In this document: in pieces, positions 34,958-43,153 of the stretch
Numbering within the stretch: position 1 is the stretch's first letter
Layout of the letters: each line of letters opens with the position of its first letter
Assembly (NCBI RefSeq): GCF_002754315.1
Contig: NZ_PEFE01000001.1
Location: forward strand, 3,596,001 to 3,660,000
Direction of reading: 5' to 3'
DNA from: Flavobacterium sp. 11
Lineage (GTDB): Bacteria > Bacteroidota > Bacteroidia > Flavobacteriales > Flavobacteriaceae
Length of the DNA stretch: 64,000 nucleotides
The notes under the pieces: generated by a model
Database searches by the model: none
Told to the model about the DNA's origin: nothing
What the model saw: only the letters and a program-made list of their open reading frames with translations
Made by a program: the position numbers and the translations under genes

Positions 34958-35242
34958 GTGACTGTAAAAAAAGAACTTACCGATTTAGACAAAGACCGAA
35001 TCATAGAAATGGCTTGGGAAGACCGAACCACTTTTGATGCGATTTTAATGCAATTTGGATTAAAAGAACAAGAAGTAATCGACCTGATGCGTACCGAAAT
35101 GAAACCTTCGAGTTTTAGAATGTGGCGCGAAAGAGTGCAAGGCCGCAAAACAAAACATGAAAAATTGAGGGATTTTCGAGAAGGGCGTTTTAAATGTACG
35201 ATGCAAAGACAAATTAACAACAACAAGATTTCTAAGCGATAA
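34958..35242 (+). CDS. TIGR03643/DUF2805 family protein
   Basis: A 94-residue protein starting with GTG at 34958. Its body (LTDLDKDRIIEMAWEDRTTFDAILMQFGLKEQEVIDLMRTEMKPSSFRMWRERVQGRKTKHEKL) matches the TIGR03643 (DUF2805) family, a small helix-turn-helix-like protein found next to photolyase genes. Function is unknown. It lies 52 nt after the second cryptochrome and 50 nt before an SDR gene in the same orientation. Confidence 0.9.
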   Translation: MTVKKELTDLDKDRIIEMAWEDRTTFDAILMQFGLKEQEVIDLMRTEMKPSSFRMWRERVQGRKTKHEKLRDFREGRFKCTMQRQINNNKISKR

Positions 35243-35292
35243 AAATTAGGGTTTAGCGAACCGTAATCTATTAAAACAACAACATATAAAAA

Positions 35293-35976
35293 ATGAAAAA
35301 CATAGTAATCATAGGTGGTAGTAAGGGAATTGGCAGTGCCATTTTGTTGCAACAATTAGAGACAAACATGGTGTACAACATCAGCCGAAACGCTCCAGAT
35401 ATCACACATCCCAATCTGAAACACTTTTCTGCAGATGTTTTGCAGGATGCACTTCCGGAAATTGAAACTATTGATACCTTGATTTACTGTCCGGGTTCTA
35501 TCAATTTGAAACCCATCGGAAGTCTTAGTATCGATGATTTTAGAAATGATTTTGAAATTAATGTCATTGGCGCAGTAAAAGCCATTCAGAAATATTTACC
35601 TGTTTTAAAAAAGGGAACTAATCCATCGATTGTTTTGTTTAGCACCGTAGCCGCAAAATTAGGAATGCCGTTTCATGCTAGTATTGCTACCGCAAAAGCA
35701 GGAATTGAAGGATTAGTGAAATCGCTGGGAGCAGAATTGGCTTCGGTAGTACGCATCAATGCCATTGCTCCCACGATTACCGAAACATCACTTTCGGCAG
35801 GTATTTTAAGAAATGATCGAATGAAAGAAAATATGGTGGAACGCCACCCGATGAAAGGTTATTTGAAACCGGAAGAAGTAGCGAATATGGCAAACTTCCT
35901 GATTTCGGAAAATGCGAAATCAATCTCAGGTCAGATATTCGAGATGGATTACGGAATAGTGACTTTTAAAATCTAA
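35293..35976 (+). CDS. Short-chain dehydrogenase/reductase
   Basis: A 227-residue classical-type SDR. The nucleotide motif IVIIGGSKGIGSAILLQQL opens the protein. DTLIYCPGSINLKPIGSL follows, then the catalytic region STVAAKLGMPFHASIATAKAGIEGLVKSLGAE, where Lys is in SATAK context and the Tyr of the usual YxxxK is replaced by His-Ala-Ser, and finally INAIAPTITETSL. In light-stress clusters this SDR recurs with folE; the substrate is unknown. The missing YxxxK Tyr may affect catalysis. Confidence 0.88.
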   Translation: MKNIVIIGGSKGIGSAILLQQLETNMVYNISRNAPDITHPNLKHFSADVLQDALPEIETIDTLIYCPGSINLKPIGSLSIDDFRNDFEINVIGAVKAIQKYLPVLKKGTNPSIVLFSTVAAKLGMPFHASIATAKAGIEGLVKSLGAELASVVRINAIAPTITETSLSAGILRNDRMKENMVERHPMKGYLKPEEVANMANFLISENAKSISGQIFEMDYGIVTFKI

Positions 35977-36010
35977 AGAAGTTGTTATTTATCATCTAGA
36001 AAATAAGTTT

Positions 36011-36081
36011 TTAAACCATTAAGGAATTAAGTTTATTTAGAAAGTGTACTTAACTTTTCTTAATCTCTTAATGGTTTATAA
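36011..36081. repeat. Imperfect long hairpin in the SDR-folE gap
   Basis: AAACCATTAAGGAATTAAGT and the right arm TTAATCTCTTAATGGTTT pair over about 28 nt with mismatches around a roughly 20-nt loop. The sequence resembles dispersed AACCATTAAGAAATTAAG-type repeats; it may also act as a weak terminator or processing site inside the operon. Confidence 0.55.
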
Positions 36082-36142
36082 AAAAAATTAAAAACATCCA
36101 ATAAAATAATTAGCCAAACTTAATATTGAAAGACAGAACACC

Positions 36143-36754
36143 ATGATAAAAGAAATGAAAAGTTACGAAAAAATCGAACAATACGATACTGAAATAACGG
36201 AAGCTTTAGCTGATAATTATAGAGTAATAATTGAAAATTTAGGAGAAGATGTAACTAGAGAAGGTCTTGAAAAAACACCGGAACGTGTTGCCAAAGCCAT
36301 GCAATATTTAACTCATGGTTACGGATTAGATCCATTAGAGATATTAAAATCGGCAATGTTTACCGAAGACCATCAACAAATGATTGTGGTAAAGGACATC
36401 GAAGTTTACTCTATGTGTGAACACCATATGTTGCCGTTTTTTGGAAAAGCACATGTCGCTTATATTCCAAATGGAAAAATTGTAGGTTTAAGTAAAATAC
36501 CAAGAGTCGTAGATGCTTTTGCCAGAAGAATGCAAGTACAAGAACGATTGACAGACCAGATTAAAAACTGTATTCAGGACGCTTTGAATCCACTTGGTGT
36601 AGCGGTTGTGATTGAAGCCCAACACATGTGTATGCAAATGCGAGGGATTCAAAAACAAAACTCAGTTACCACAACATCATCTTTCACCGGTGCTTTCGAA
36701 AAAGACAAAACCAGAAAAGAATTTATCAGTTTGGTTTCTAATAAACTGAGTTAA
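36143..36754 (+). CDS. folE: GTP cyclohydrolase I
   Basis: A 203-residue GTP cyclohydrolase I, first enzyme of tetrahydropterin and folate synthesis. Zinc and catalytic motifs are seen in [55 protein letters not shown] and [31 protein letters not shown]. Its place among photolyases fits a supply of the methenyltetrahydrofolate antenna chromophore, which is inference; a housekeeping folate role is equally possible. A second ATG lies 12 nt into the frame. Confidence 0.95.
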   Translation: MIKEMKSYEKIEQYDTEITEALADNYRVIIENLGEDVTREGLEKTPERVAKAMQYLTHGYGLDPLEILKSAMFTEDHQQMIVVKDIEVYSMCEHHMLPFFGKAHVAYIPNGKIVGLSKIPRVVDAFARRMQVQERLTDQIKNCIQDALNPLGVAVVIEAQHMCMQMRGIQKQNSVTTTSSFTGAFEKDKTRKEFISLVSNKLS

Positions 36755-36778
36755 TTTTTATCATTTAAACACAAAATC

Positions 36779-38197
36779 ATGAAAATTCTCTTAACAGGCG
36801 CAACAGGTTATATCGGGAAGCGACTTTTGCCTTTGTTGGTGGCACAAGGACATGAAATAATCTGTTGTGTAAGAGATAAAAACAGGTTTTATTGTCCCAT
36901 AGAATTTCAAAAAAGTGTTACCGTAATTGAAGTCGATTTTCTCAAACAAGAAACATTGACAGCCATTCCAGATGCTATTGATGCCGCTTATTATCTGATT
37001 CATTCCATGTCAGGATCCGCTAATAATTTTGATGAATTAGAAAGTGTATCAGCATTGAATTTTGTGCAACGATTGAATGAAACCAAAGCAAAACAAGTTA
37101 TTTATTTGAGCGGCATTGTCAATGATAAATCGCTGTCCAAACATTTATCATCGAGAAAAAAAGTAGAAGAAATTTTAAATATTGGAACGTTTGCCACGAC
37201 AACTTTACGAGCTGGAATTATTGTAGGTTCCGGAAGTGCATCGTTCGAAATCATTCGGGATTTAGTGAATAAATTACCCATTATGATTACTCCAAAGTGG
37301 CTCAATACAAAATGCCAGCCGATTGCAATTCCGGATGTTCTTGATTTTTTATCCAAATCTTTATTAAATCCGCTTACCTACAATCAGAGTTTTGACATTG
37401 GCGGACCGGATATTTTAACGTACAAAGAAATGCTTTTGGGTTTTGCAGAAGCAAAAAAACTAAAGCGATGGATTTTTACTGTCCCAATAATGACTCCAAA
37501 ATTATCCTCTTATTGGTTGTATTTTGTAACCTCAACATCGTATAGACTCGCATCAGCACTGGTTAGCAGTATGAAAGTCGAAGTGGTTTGCAGTGATAAC
37601 CGAATCAATGCTTTATTGAATGTTACGCCTATGACTTACAAACAAGCGCTTTCCCGTGCTTTGATAAAAGTAGACGAAGACAAAGTAGCTTCAAGTTGGA
37701 AAGATTCCTTAATCAGCGGGCGTTTTAGCAGCAATATGTCGGAATATTTAAAAGTTCCAAAAAAAGATTGCTACATCGACCGCCGTAAAATGGAAATCAT
37801 TGACCGCGATTTTACCATCAGCAGAATCTGGTCCATCGGTGGCGATTCGGGTTGGTATTATGGGGATTGGCTTTGGGATTTACGAGGTTTTATAGACAAA
37901 TTATACGGTGGCGTGGGTTCCCGAAGAGGAAGAACGAATCGTCATGATATACATTCTGGTGATGCCTTAGATTTTTGGCGCGTTTTGTATGCCAATAAAG
38001 AAGAGGGAAAACTAATCTTATTTGCCGAAATGAAATTACCAGGTGAAGCTTGGTTAGAATTTAAAATTATCGGAAATACTTTGTATCAAGCGGCGACTTT
38101 CAGACCAAAAGGAATTTGGGGAAAATTATACTGGTATTCTGTTTTACCGTTTCATGGATTTATTTTCGAGGGAATGCTGAAGAAATTAATTCAATAG
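36779..38197 (+). CDS. SDR oxidoreductase with C-terminal DUF2867 domain
   Basis: A 472-residue protein. The first 230 residues are an NAD(P)-binding atypical SDR (ILLTGATGYIGKRLLPLLVAQGHEIICCVRD, AYYLIHSMSGSANNFDELE, VIYLSGIVND). The C-terminal part (about 310-472) is a DUF2867/SRPBCC-like domain (WSIGGDSGWYYGDWLWDLRGFIDKLYGGVGSRRGR ... GDALDFWRV, PGEAWLEFKI). The combination is a common neighbour of photolyases. Substrate is unknown. It is the last gene of the plus-strand light operon, before a bidirectional terminator. Confidence 0.92.
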   Translation: MKILLTGATGYIGKRLLPLLVAQGHEIICCVRDKNRFYCPIEFQKSVTVIEVDFLKQETLTAIPDAIDAAYYLIHSMSGSANNFDELESVSALNFVQRLNETKAKQVIYLSGIVNDKSLSKHLSSRKKVEEILNIGTFATTTLRAGIIVGSGSASFEIIRDLVNKLPIMITPKWLNTKCQPIAIPDVLDFLSKSLLNPLTYNQSFDIGGPDILTYKEMLLGFAEAKKLKRWIFTVPIMTPKLSSYWLYFVTSTSYRLASALVSSMKVEVVCSDNRINALLNVTPMTYKQALSRALIKVDEDKVASSWKDSLISGRFSSNMSEYLKVPKKDCYIDRRKMEIIDRDFTISRIWSIGGDSGWYYGDWLWDLRGFIDKLYGGVGSRRGRTNRHDIHSGDALDFWRVLYANKEEGKLILFAEMKLPGEAWLEFKIIGNTLYQAATFRPKGIWGKLYWYSVLPFHGFIFEGMLKKLIQ

Positions 38198-38236
38198 TAA
38201 ACAAATATCCTTTTCTGTACCTACTGGAAAAAGGAA

Positions 38237-38275
38237 ATACAAATTGAACAGGTTATCAATCTGTTCAATTTGTAT
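38237..38275. terminator. Bidirectional terminator between light-cluster operons
   Basis: A perfect 15-bp inverted repeat, ATACAAATTGAACAG / CTGTTCAATTTGTAT, with a 9-nt loop. It lies between the SDR-DUF2867 gene and the convergent photolyase. Confidence 0.8.
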
Positions 38276-38278
38276 CTT

Positions 38279-39574
38279 TTATTTTAAAATTCCGGCCTTG
38301 TAAGTTGCAATCGCTCTGTCTCTAGCCATGGCGTGTTCTACCATTGGTTTTCCATATCCTAAATCAAATTCTGGAATCCATTTTCGGATGTAGATTCCTT
38401 TTTCGTCGAATTTTTTTTGTTGAATTTCCGGATTAAAAACACGGAAATAAGGCGCAGCATCACAACCGGTTCCTGCTGCCCATTGCCAGTTTCCTACATT
38501 GGCAGACAATTCGTAATCCAATAGTTTTTGAGCAAAATAAGCCTCACCCCATTGCCACTGAATCAATAAATGCTTGCAGAGAAAACTCGCCACGACCATT
38601 CGGACTCTGTTGTGCATGTATCCTGTTTCATTGAGCTGACGCATTCCGGCATCAACCATAGGATATCCAGTTGTTCCCGAACACCATCGCTTGAAATCCT
38701 CTTCATCATTGCGCCACTGAATCCCATCATACGCTGATTTGAAGTTTTGCGTAACAACTTTTGGGAAACTGAATAAGATTTGCATGAAGAATTCTCTCCA
38801 AATCAATTCACTCAAAAAAACATCATTTTTATGAAATGCCCAATTGACTAATTTTCTGACGCTTACGGTTCCAAAACGCAGATGTGGCGAAAGATATGAG
38901 GTTTTGTCCAAGGCTGGAAAGTCCCTTATATCGTGATAATTTACAATGAATTTTAAATTGTGCGGCTTTACTTTTATTGGACTTTCTTCGAAACCTATTT
39001 GTTCCAATGTTGAAAAAGTAAAACTATTTTTATGAAAATTAGAAAACATATCCGTGGCATCGTATTCTGGAACCGGAGCCATTGATTTGTATTTTTCTAA
39101 CCATTTATTTTTAAAAGGAGTATAAACCGTGTACGGCAATCCATCAGCTTTTGTGATTTCTTTCTCTTCGAAAATTACTTGGTCTTTAAAAGAATAAGTG
39201 ATGGTATTGTTAGCTTCCAAAATCTCACAAATAACAATGTCTCGTTGTATTGCGTATGGCTCGTAATCTTTGTTGAAAAAGACTTCCTTAACATCAAATT
39301 CTTGAATCAGCGATTGCCAAACTTCCAGAGTTTTTCCCTTTTTTACCAAAAGAGAACTTCCTATTTCTTGTAATTGCGTGTTTATTTTCGAAAGTGATTC
39401 GTGGATGAAACCTACTCGAGCATCGTTTTTTGGTAAACTGTCTAAAATGGAATCATCAAAAATAAACAATGGAATAACCGGGCATTTGGATTTTAAAGCA
39501 TGGAATAATCCAATATTATCTTCTAAACGCAAATCGCGTCTGAACCAAAAAAAAGATACTTCTTGTTTCACCAT
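38279..39574 (-). CDS. phrB: Class I deoxyribodipyrimidine photolyase
   Basis: A 431-residue CPD photolyase. N-terminal SFFWFRRDLRLEDNIGLFHALK starts the antenna domain. The FAD domain shows TSYLSPHLRFGTVSVRKLV, ELIWREFFMQILF, RWCSGTTGYPMVDAGMRQLNETGYMHNRVRMVVASFLCKHLLIQWQWGEAYFAQKLLDYELSANVGNWQWAAGTGCDAAPYFRVFNP and IRKWIPE. These are the hallmarks of light-driven pyrimidine dimer repair enzymes. Its start overlaps the SRPBCC stop by 1 nt. Confidence 0.95.
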   Translation of the reverse strand: MVKQEVSFFWFRRDLRLEDNIGLFHALKSKCPVIPLFIFDDSILDSLPKNDARVGFIHESLSKINTQLQEIGSSLLVKKGKTLEVWQSLIQEFDVKEVFFNKDYEPYAIQRDIVICEILEANNTITYSFKDQVIFEEKEITKADGLPYTVYTPFKNKWLEKYKSMAPVPEYDATDMFSNFHKNSFTFSTLEQIGFEESPIKVKPHNLKFIVNYHDIRDFPALDKTSYLSPHLRFGTVSVRKLVNWAFHKNDVFLSELIWREFFMQILFSFPKVVTQNFKSAYDGIQWRNDEEDFKRWCSGTTGYPMVDAGMRQLNETGYMHNRVRMVVASFLCKHLLIQWQWGEAYFAQKLLDYELSANVGNWQWAAGTGCDAAPYFRVFNPEIQQKKFDEKGIYIRKWIPEFDLGYGKPMVEHAMARDRAIATYKAGILK

Positions 39575-40035
39575 TATTTTGAGTTAAACATTTGATCTAC
39601 CATAACACGTCTGTGATCAAAGATGGCTTTCAATTTATTCTTTACGATAAGTGTGTTCATAATGCGACCGATGAAACCCAAAGGCAACGCATAATGAACC
39701 AAATCAGTCATTTTCACTCCGTTTTCAGTAGCTTCAAAAAAATGTTTGTGATGCCACAGTGCGTAAGGTCCAAAACGTTGTTCGTCTATAAAATAACTAT
39801 TCTCTTTTACGAATGTAATTTCAGTAACCCAAGGCAATTTCAATCCCAAAAGTGGTGACACTTTGTATTGTATTATTTGCCCTGCGTACATGGATTTATT
39901 ATCGAAATCAGTGATTTCGAAACCCATCGTTTCTGGTGTGATTTTTTGAAGATTACGTGGACTGGAGAAAAAAGCCCAACATTCTTCTAAAGTTGCATTT
40001 ACATGCTGAACGGTTTCTTTTTTATAGAGTTTCAT
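39574..40035 (-). CDS. SRPBCC family protein
   Basis: A 153-residue START/Bet v1-like lipid or ligand-binding fold. The N-terminus VNATLEECWAFFSSPRNLQKITPETMGFEI and the later VTEITFVKENSYFIDEQRFGPYALWHHKHFFEATENGVKMTDLVHYALP are typical of the family often labelled 'cell division inhibitor SulA-like' or YndB-type beside photolyases. It overlaps the phrB start by 1 nt, so the two are translationally coupled. Ligand unknown. Confidence 0.88.
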   Translation of the reverse strand: MKLYKKETVQHVNATLEECWAFFSSPRNLQKITPETMGFEITDFDNKSMYAGQIIQYKVSPLLGLKLPWVTEITFVKENSYFIDEQRFGPYALWHHKHFFEATENGVKMTDLVHYALPLGFIGRIMNTLIVKNKLKAIFDHRRVMVDQMFNSK

Positions 40036-40039
40036 CTAA

Positions 40040-40082
40040 AAATATTTAAGATTTTTGATTAACGATTCTTGATTTAAGATTT
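40040..40082. repeat. GATTT-type AT-rich repeat
   Basis: Units such as AAGATTTTTGATTAACGATT and CTTGATTTAAGATTTT resemble the repeat in the cobalamin riboswitch P4 arm (13420-13497). Confidence 0.55.
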
Positions 40083-40180
40083 TCAAACGTGCTTTTAAGG
40101 ATTTTCAGAAATCTGCTCCCGAAGCTTCAGGACAAAAATCATTAATCTTCATCCAAAAATCTCTTTAACTTTACGGAATT

Positions 40181-40298
40181 GTGCGTGAGGGATGGCAGTG
40201 GAGCTCTTTTTATAGGTGGTCTCGTTTTTTTGAACGAGACTACCTATAAAAAAGCGGGAACGTACAGCCCGACCAGCTTTTTCAGCGGGTCACGCCCA
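40181..40298. other. Structured intergenic element (candidate repeat RNA/DNA element)
   Basis: A GC-rich block in AT-rich DNA. Its outer arms GCGTGA and TCACGC (40183-40188 and 40290-40295) can close a junction. A 16-bp hairpin with TATAGGTGGTCTCGTT / AACGAGACTACCTATA sits inside, and a small GACC...GGTC arm lies on the 3' side. On the minus strand it reads GGGCGTGACCC ... CCCTCACGC. I recall similar GGGCGTG...CCCTCACGC blocks scattered in Bacteroidota intergenic regions, but cannot verify this here. It lies between phrB-SRPBCC and crtZ and contains no ORF. Confidence 0.6.
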
Positions 40299-40308
40299 AA
40301 TGGAATTG

Positions 40309-40749
40309 TTACATTTTATAATACTTGAAAGGCACAAATAACATTCCGAAACACTCGCCGTGTTCCTTACCCAAATGTTTGTGATGTACTTTGTGTGCTT
40401 TTCGCAAGCCTATTAAATACTTGTTATTGGTGTTTTTGAACCACTTAAATCGTTGGTGAATTAAGACGTCGTGAATCATGAAATAACAAAATCCATAAAA
40501 TGTGATTCCGAGTCCAATGAAAAACAAATAATTCATTCCGCCTTGCACGCCAAAGTAGAAAAGAACGATGCTGGGAATGGCAAAAATCACAAAAAAAATG
40601 TCATTTCGTTCGAAAACATTGGCGTATTTAGGTTGGTGATGATCGGCATGAAAATACCACATCAAACCGTGCATAATGTACTTATGCGTAAGCCAGGTCA
40701 CACATTCCATGAAAAGGAAAACACCCAAAAAGATTAAAAAGGAAATCAT
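40309..40749 (-). CDS. crtZ: Beta-carotene hydroxylase
   Basis: A 146-residue membrane di-iron hydroxylase with the His box pattern of CrtZ: HKYIMHG, WYFHADHHQPK, MIHDVLIHQRFKW and HKVHHKHLGKEHGECFG. Four membrane segments are visible. It would hydroxylate beta-carotene to zeaxanthin. It is the last gene of the minus-strand carotenoid set, 47 nt after crtB, with an inverted repeat at the crtB stop codon between them. No lycopene cyclase lies in the window. Confidence 0.93.
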   Translation of the reverse strand: MISFLIFLGVFLFMECVTWLTHKYIMHGLMWYFHADHHQPKYANVFERNDIFFVIFAIPSIVLFYFGVQGGMNYLFFIGLGITFYGFCYFMIHDVLIHQRFKWFKNTNNKYLIGLRKAHKVHHKHLGKEHGECFGMLFVPFKYYKM

Positions 40750-40781
40750 TGTTTTTTTATTTAATTAAAAATATACTTTTC

Positions 40782-40809
40782 AAAATTGGTATTATTTTAT
40801 ACCAATTTT
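40782..40809 (-). terminator. Hairpin at the crtB stop codon
   Basis: Arms AAAATTGGTAT and ATACCAATTTT with a 6-nt loop span the crtB stop. There is no clear T-run on the minus strand, so it may be an mRNA end or attenuating hairpin rather than a full terminator. Confidence 0.45.
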
Positions 40810-41636
40810 AATTTATACGTCACAAAAGATTGCGCCAAAAGACCCGCTTTAGTATAATTAGAAACTCGAATTCTTGCATTTCCAATTTCATGACAAGGCG
40901 TGTTTTCTAATTTTTTCAATAGTTTTTTGTAATACACAAATGCGGTGTAAACGCCAAACTTAGCTTCAATTGGCAATTTCACAATTCCTTGATAGGCGAC
41001 TTTAAAATCTTCTTCAATTTCATTGATGATTGCTGTTTTAGCTTTTTCATCGAATGAATTCAAGTCTACACCTGGAAAATAGTTTCGGTTCAAAACCAAA
41101 TTATCATCTTTCAAATCTCTCAAAAAATTAACTTTCTGGAAAGCAGAACCCAATCGCATGGCTTCGTCTTTTAGTTGCTCATATCGATTATTATCACCGG
41201 CAACAAAAACCTTAAGACACATCAATCCAACCACATCAGCGGAACCATAAATATATTCATCATATTCGGCTTTGCTGTTGTAATCGGATTTGATTAAATC
41301 TAATTTCATACTTCTCAAGAAAGCTTGAATTAAATCATCCGAGATATTGTATTGTTTTACCGTTTGCTGAAAAGAATTCAAAATTGGATTCAGACTGATT
41401 CCTCTATCCATTGATTTGTAATACTCATCCTCAAACTCCGTGATTAAACTTTCTTTATCGAAACCGTGAAATGAATCTACAATTTCATCTGCAAAACGAA
41501 CAAATCCATAAATACTATAAATGGCATCTCTTATACTTGGCGACAACATGTAAACCGCCATAGAGAAAGAGGTGCTATAGTTTTTTGTAACTAGCTTGCT
41601 ACATTTAAAAGATACATCATCAAATAATTGCTTCAT
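40797..41636 (-). CDS. crtB: Phytoene synthase
   Basis: A 279-residue trans-isoprenyl diphosphate synthase of the phytoene/squalene synthase family. The two Asp-rich sites are visible as YGFVRFADEIVDSFHG and AFQKVNFLRDLKDDNLVLNRNYFP, and YIYGSADVVGLMCLKVF is the middle motif. It condenses two GGPP to phytoene. It lies 1 nt after crtI and is surely cotranscribed. The GGPP synthase gene is not in the window. Confidence 0.95.
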   Translation of the reverse strand: MKQLFDDVSFKCSKLVTKNYSTSFSMAVYMLSPSIRDAIYSIYGFVRFADEIVDSFHGFDKESLITEFEDEYYKSMDRGISLNPILNSFQQTVKQYNISDDLIQAFLRSMKLDLIKSDYNSKAEYDEYIYGSADVVGLMCLKVFVAGDNNRYEQLKDEAMRLGSAFQKVNFLRDLKDDNLVLNRNYFPGVDLNSFDEKAKTAIINEIEEDFKVAYQGIVKLPIEAKFGVYTAFVYYKKLLKKLENTPCHEIGNARIRVSNYTKAGLLAQSFVTYKLKLV

Positions 41637-41637
41637 A

Positions 41638-43113
41638 TTATTGCTCTGAAAATTGCTTATTAATTAATTCTGACACTAATTTTCCAGAAATTAATGCTGG
41701 CGGAACACCTGGTCCCGGAACGGTCAATTGACCTGTGAAATATAAATTCTTTACTTTTTTACTTTTTAATTTAGGCCTCAAAAAAGCGGTTTGCAATAAT
41801 GTATTCGCCATTCCATATGCATTTCCTTTATAAGAATTGTACTCTGAAACAAAGTCGTTTTTGCAAAATGATTTTTTAAATATAATATTATTTTTCACGC
41901 TTTGCTGTGTTAACGTTTCAAAACGATCTATTATTTTTTCAAAATATTCTTCTCGTAATGCCTCAGTATCATTGATTCCCGGGGCCAAAGGCACTAAGAA
42001 AAAGCCAGATTCCATTCCTTCAGGAGCAGCAGTTTTATCTGTCACTGATGGAAAATTGGCATAAAACAACGGTTCACTAGGCCATTGTGGTTCATCATAA
42101 ATATCCTTGGCATGCTGATAAAAATCGACATCAAAAAATAATGCATGATGCGAAATATTATCTATTTTTTTATTGAAACCAACATAAAACAATAATGACG
42201 AAGGTGCGAAAACTCTGCTGTTCCAATATTTCTCAGAATACGCACGATGTTCCTGATCCAATAATGTTTCGGTATGATGGTAATCGGCACCGCTCAAAAT
42301 CAAATCAGATGCAATTGTTTCGCCATTTACCACTAAAGCCTTAGCTGTTTTATTCTCAACAATTATCTTTTCAATATTTGAATTCGTGTGAAACGTAACT
42401 CCTAATTCTCTTGCTAAACTTTCCATGGCACGAACCACATCAAACATTCCAGTTTTAGGATGCCAGGTTCCAAGACCAAAATCGGCATAGTTCATAAAAC
42501 TATAAAACGAAGGCGTATCGGATGGTTTTGCACCAAGAAACAAAACTGGGAATTCCAGAATTTGAATCAATCGTTCATTTTTAAATTTCTTACGAACATC
42601 TTTACTGATGTTACTGAAAAACTGTCCTACTTTTTTAGCCGTTTCAACAGTTATCAACTCCAGTGGAGAAACTCCCGGACGGTAAACTAAATCTTTTATG
42701 GCAATGTCATAATTGCTTTTGGCCTCAGCCATAAAATCATTTAATATTTTTCCGCTACCTTTTTCAATCGCTTCAAAAGCAAATATTATATCGGTTAAAT
42801 TATCCGCAATGGTAATGAAATCATCGATTCCGTAATACACACGATACGCCGGTGATAACTTTATTAACTCGTAATAATCAGAAGTTTTTTTATCAAAATC
42901 AGCAAAAAAACGATCGAACACATCTGGCATCCAGTACCAACTTGGCCCCATGTCAAACGTGAAACCCTCCATTTTTAATTGTCGTGCTCTTCCTCCAATT
43001 GTTGCATTTTTTTCATAAACGGTAACATCGTGACCGCTTTGCGCTAAATAACAGGAAGCAGCAAGTGAAGAAAACCCAGAACCTATAATTGTAATTTTTT
43101 TTATCTCTTTCAT
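41638..43113 (-). CDS. crtI: Phytoene desaturase
   Basis: A 491-residue FAD-dependent CrtI. The N-terminal dinucleotide motif is ITIIGSGFSSLAASCYLAQSGHDVTVYEKNATIGGRARQLKMEGFTFDMGPSWYW, and the C-terminal carotenoid-desaturase motif is NLYFTGQLTVPGPGVPPALISGKLVSELI. It converts phytoene to lycopene in one chain. It is the first gene of crtI-crtB-crtZ. The -7 element ends only 8 nt before the ATG, so the mRNA may be nearly leaderless, and an inverted repeat shared with other light-cluster promoters overlaps it. Confidence 0.96.
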   Translation of the reverse strand: MKEIKKITIIGSGFSSLAASCYLAQSGHDVTVYEKNATIGGRARQLKMEGFTFDMGPSWYWMPDVFDRFFADFDKKTSDYYELIKLSPAYRVYYGIDDFITIADNLTDIIFAFEAIEKGSGKILNDFMAEAKSNYDIAIKDLVYRPGVSPLELITVETAKKVGQFFSNISKDVRKKFKNERLIQILEFPVLFLGAKPSDTPSFYSFMNYADFGLGTWHPKTGMFDVVRAMESLARELGVTFHTNSNIEKIIVENKTAKALVVNGETIASDLILSGADYHHTETLLDQEHRAYSEKYWNSRVFAPSSLLFYVGFNKKIDNISHHALFFDVDFYQHAKDIYDEPQWPSEPLFYANFPSVTDKTAAPEGMESGFFLVPLAPGINDTEALREEYFEKIIDRFETLTQQSVKNNIIFKKSFCKNDFVSEYNSYKGNAYGMANTLLQTAFLRPKLKSKKVKNLYFTGQLTVPGPGVPPALISGKLVSELINKQFSEQ

Positions 43114-43153
43114 TTGTTTAGCAAATATACAAAAAGTTTAAACAAAAAATCAA
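43113..43153 (-). promoter_or_regulatory. crtI promoter with overlapping inverted repeat
   Basis: On the minus strand TTG (43153-43151) and TATATTTG (43129-43122) are 21 nt apart. The inverted repeat TTTGTTTA (minus, 43146-43139) and TAAACAAA (43120-43113) encloses the -7 element, so a bound repressor would block transcription. Confidence 0.7.
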
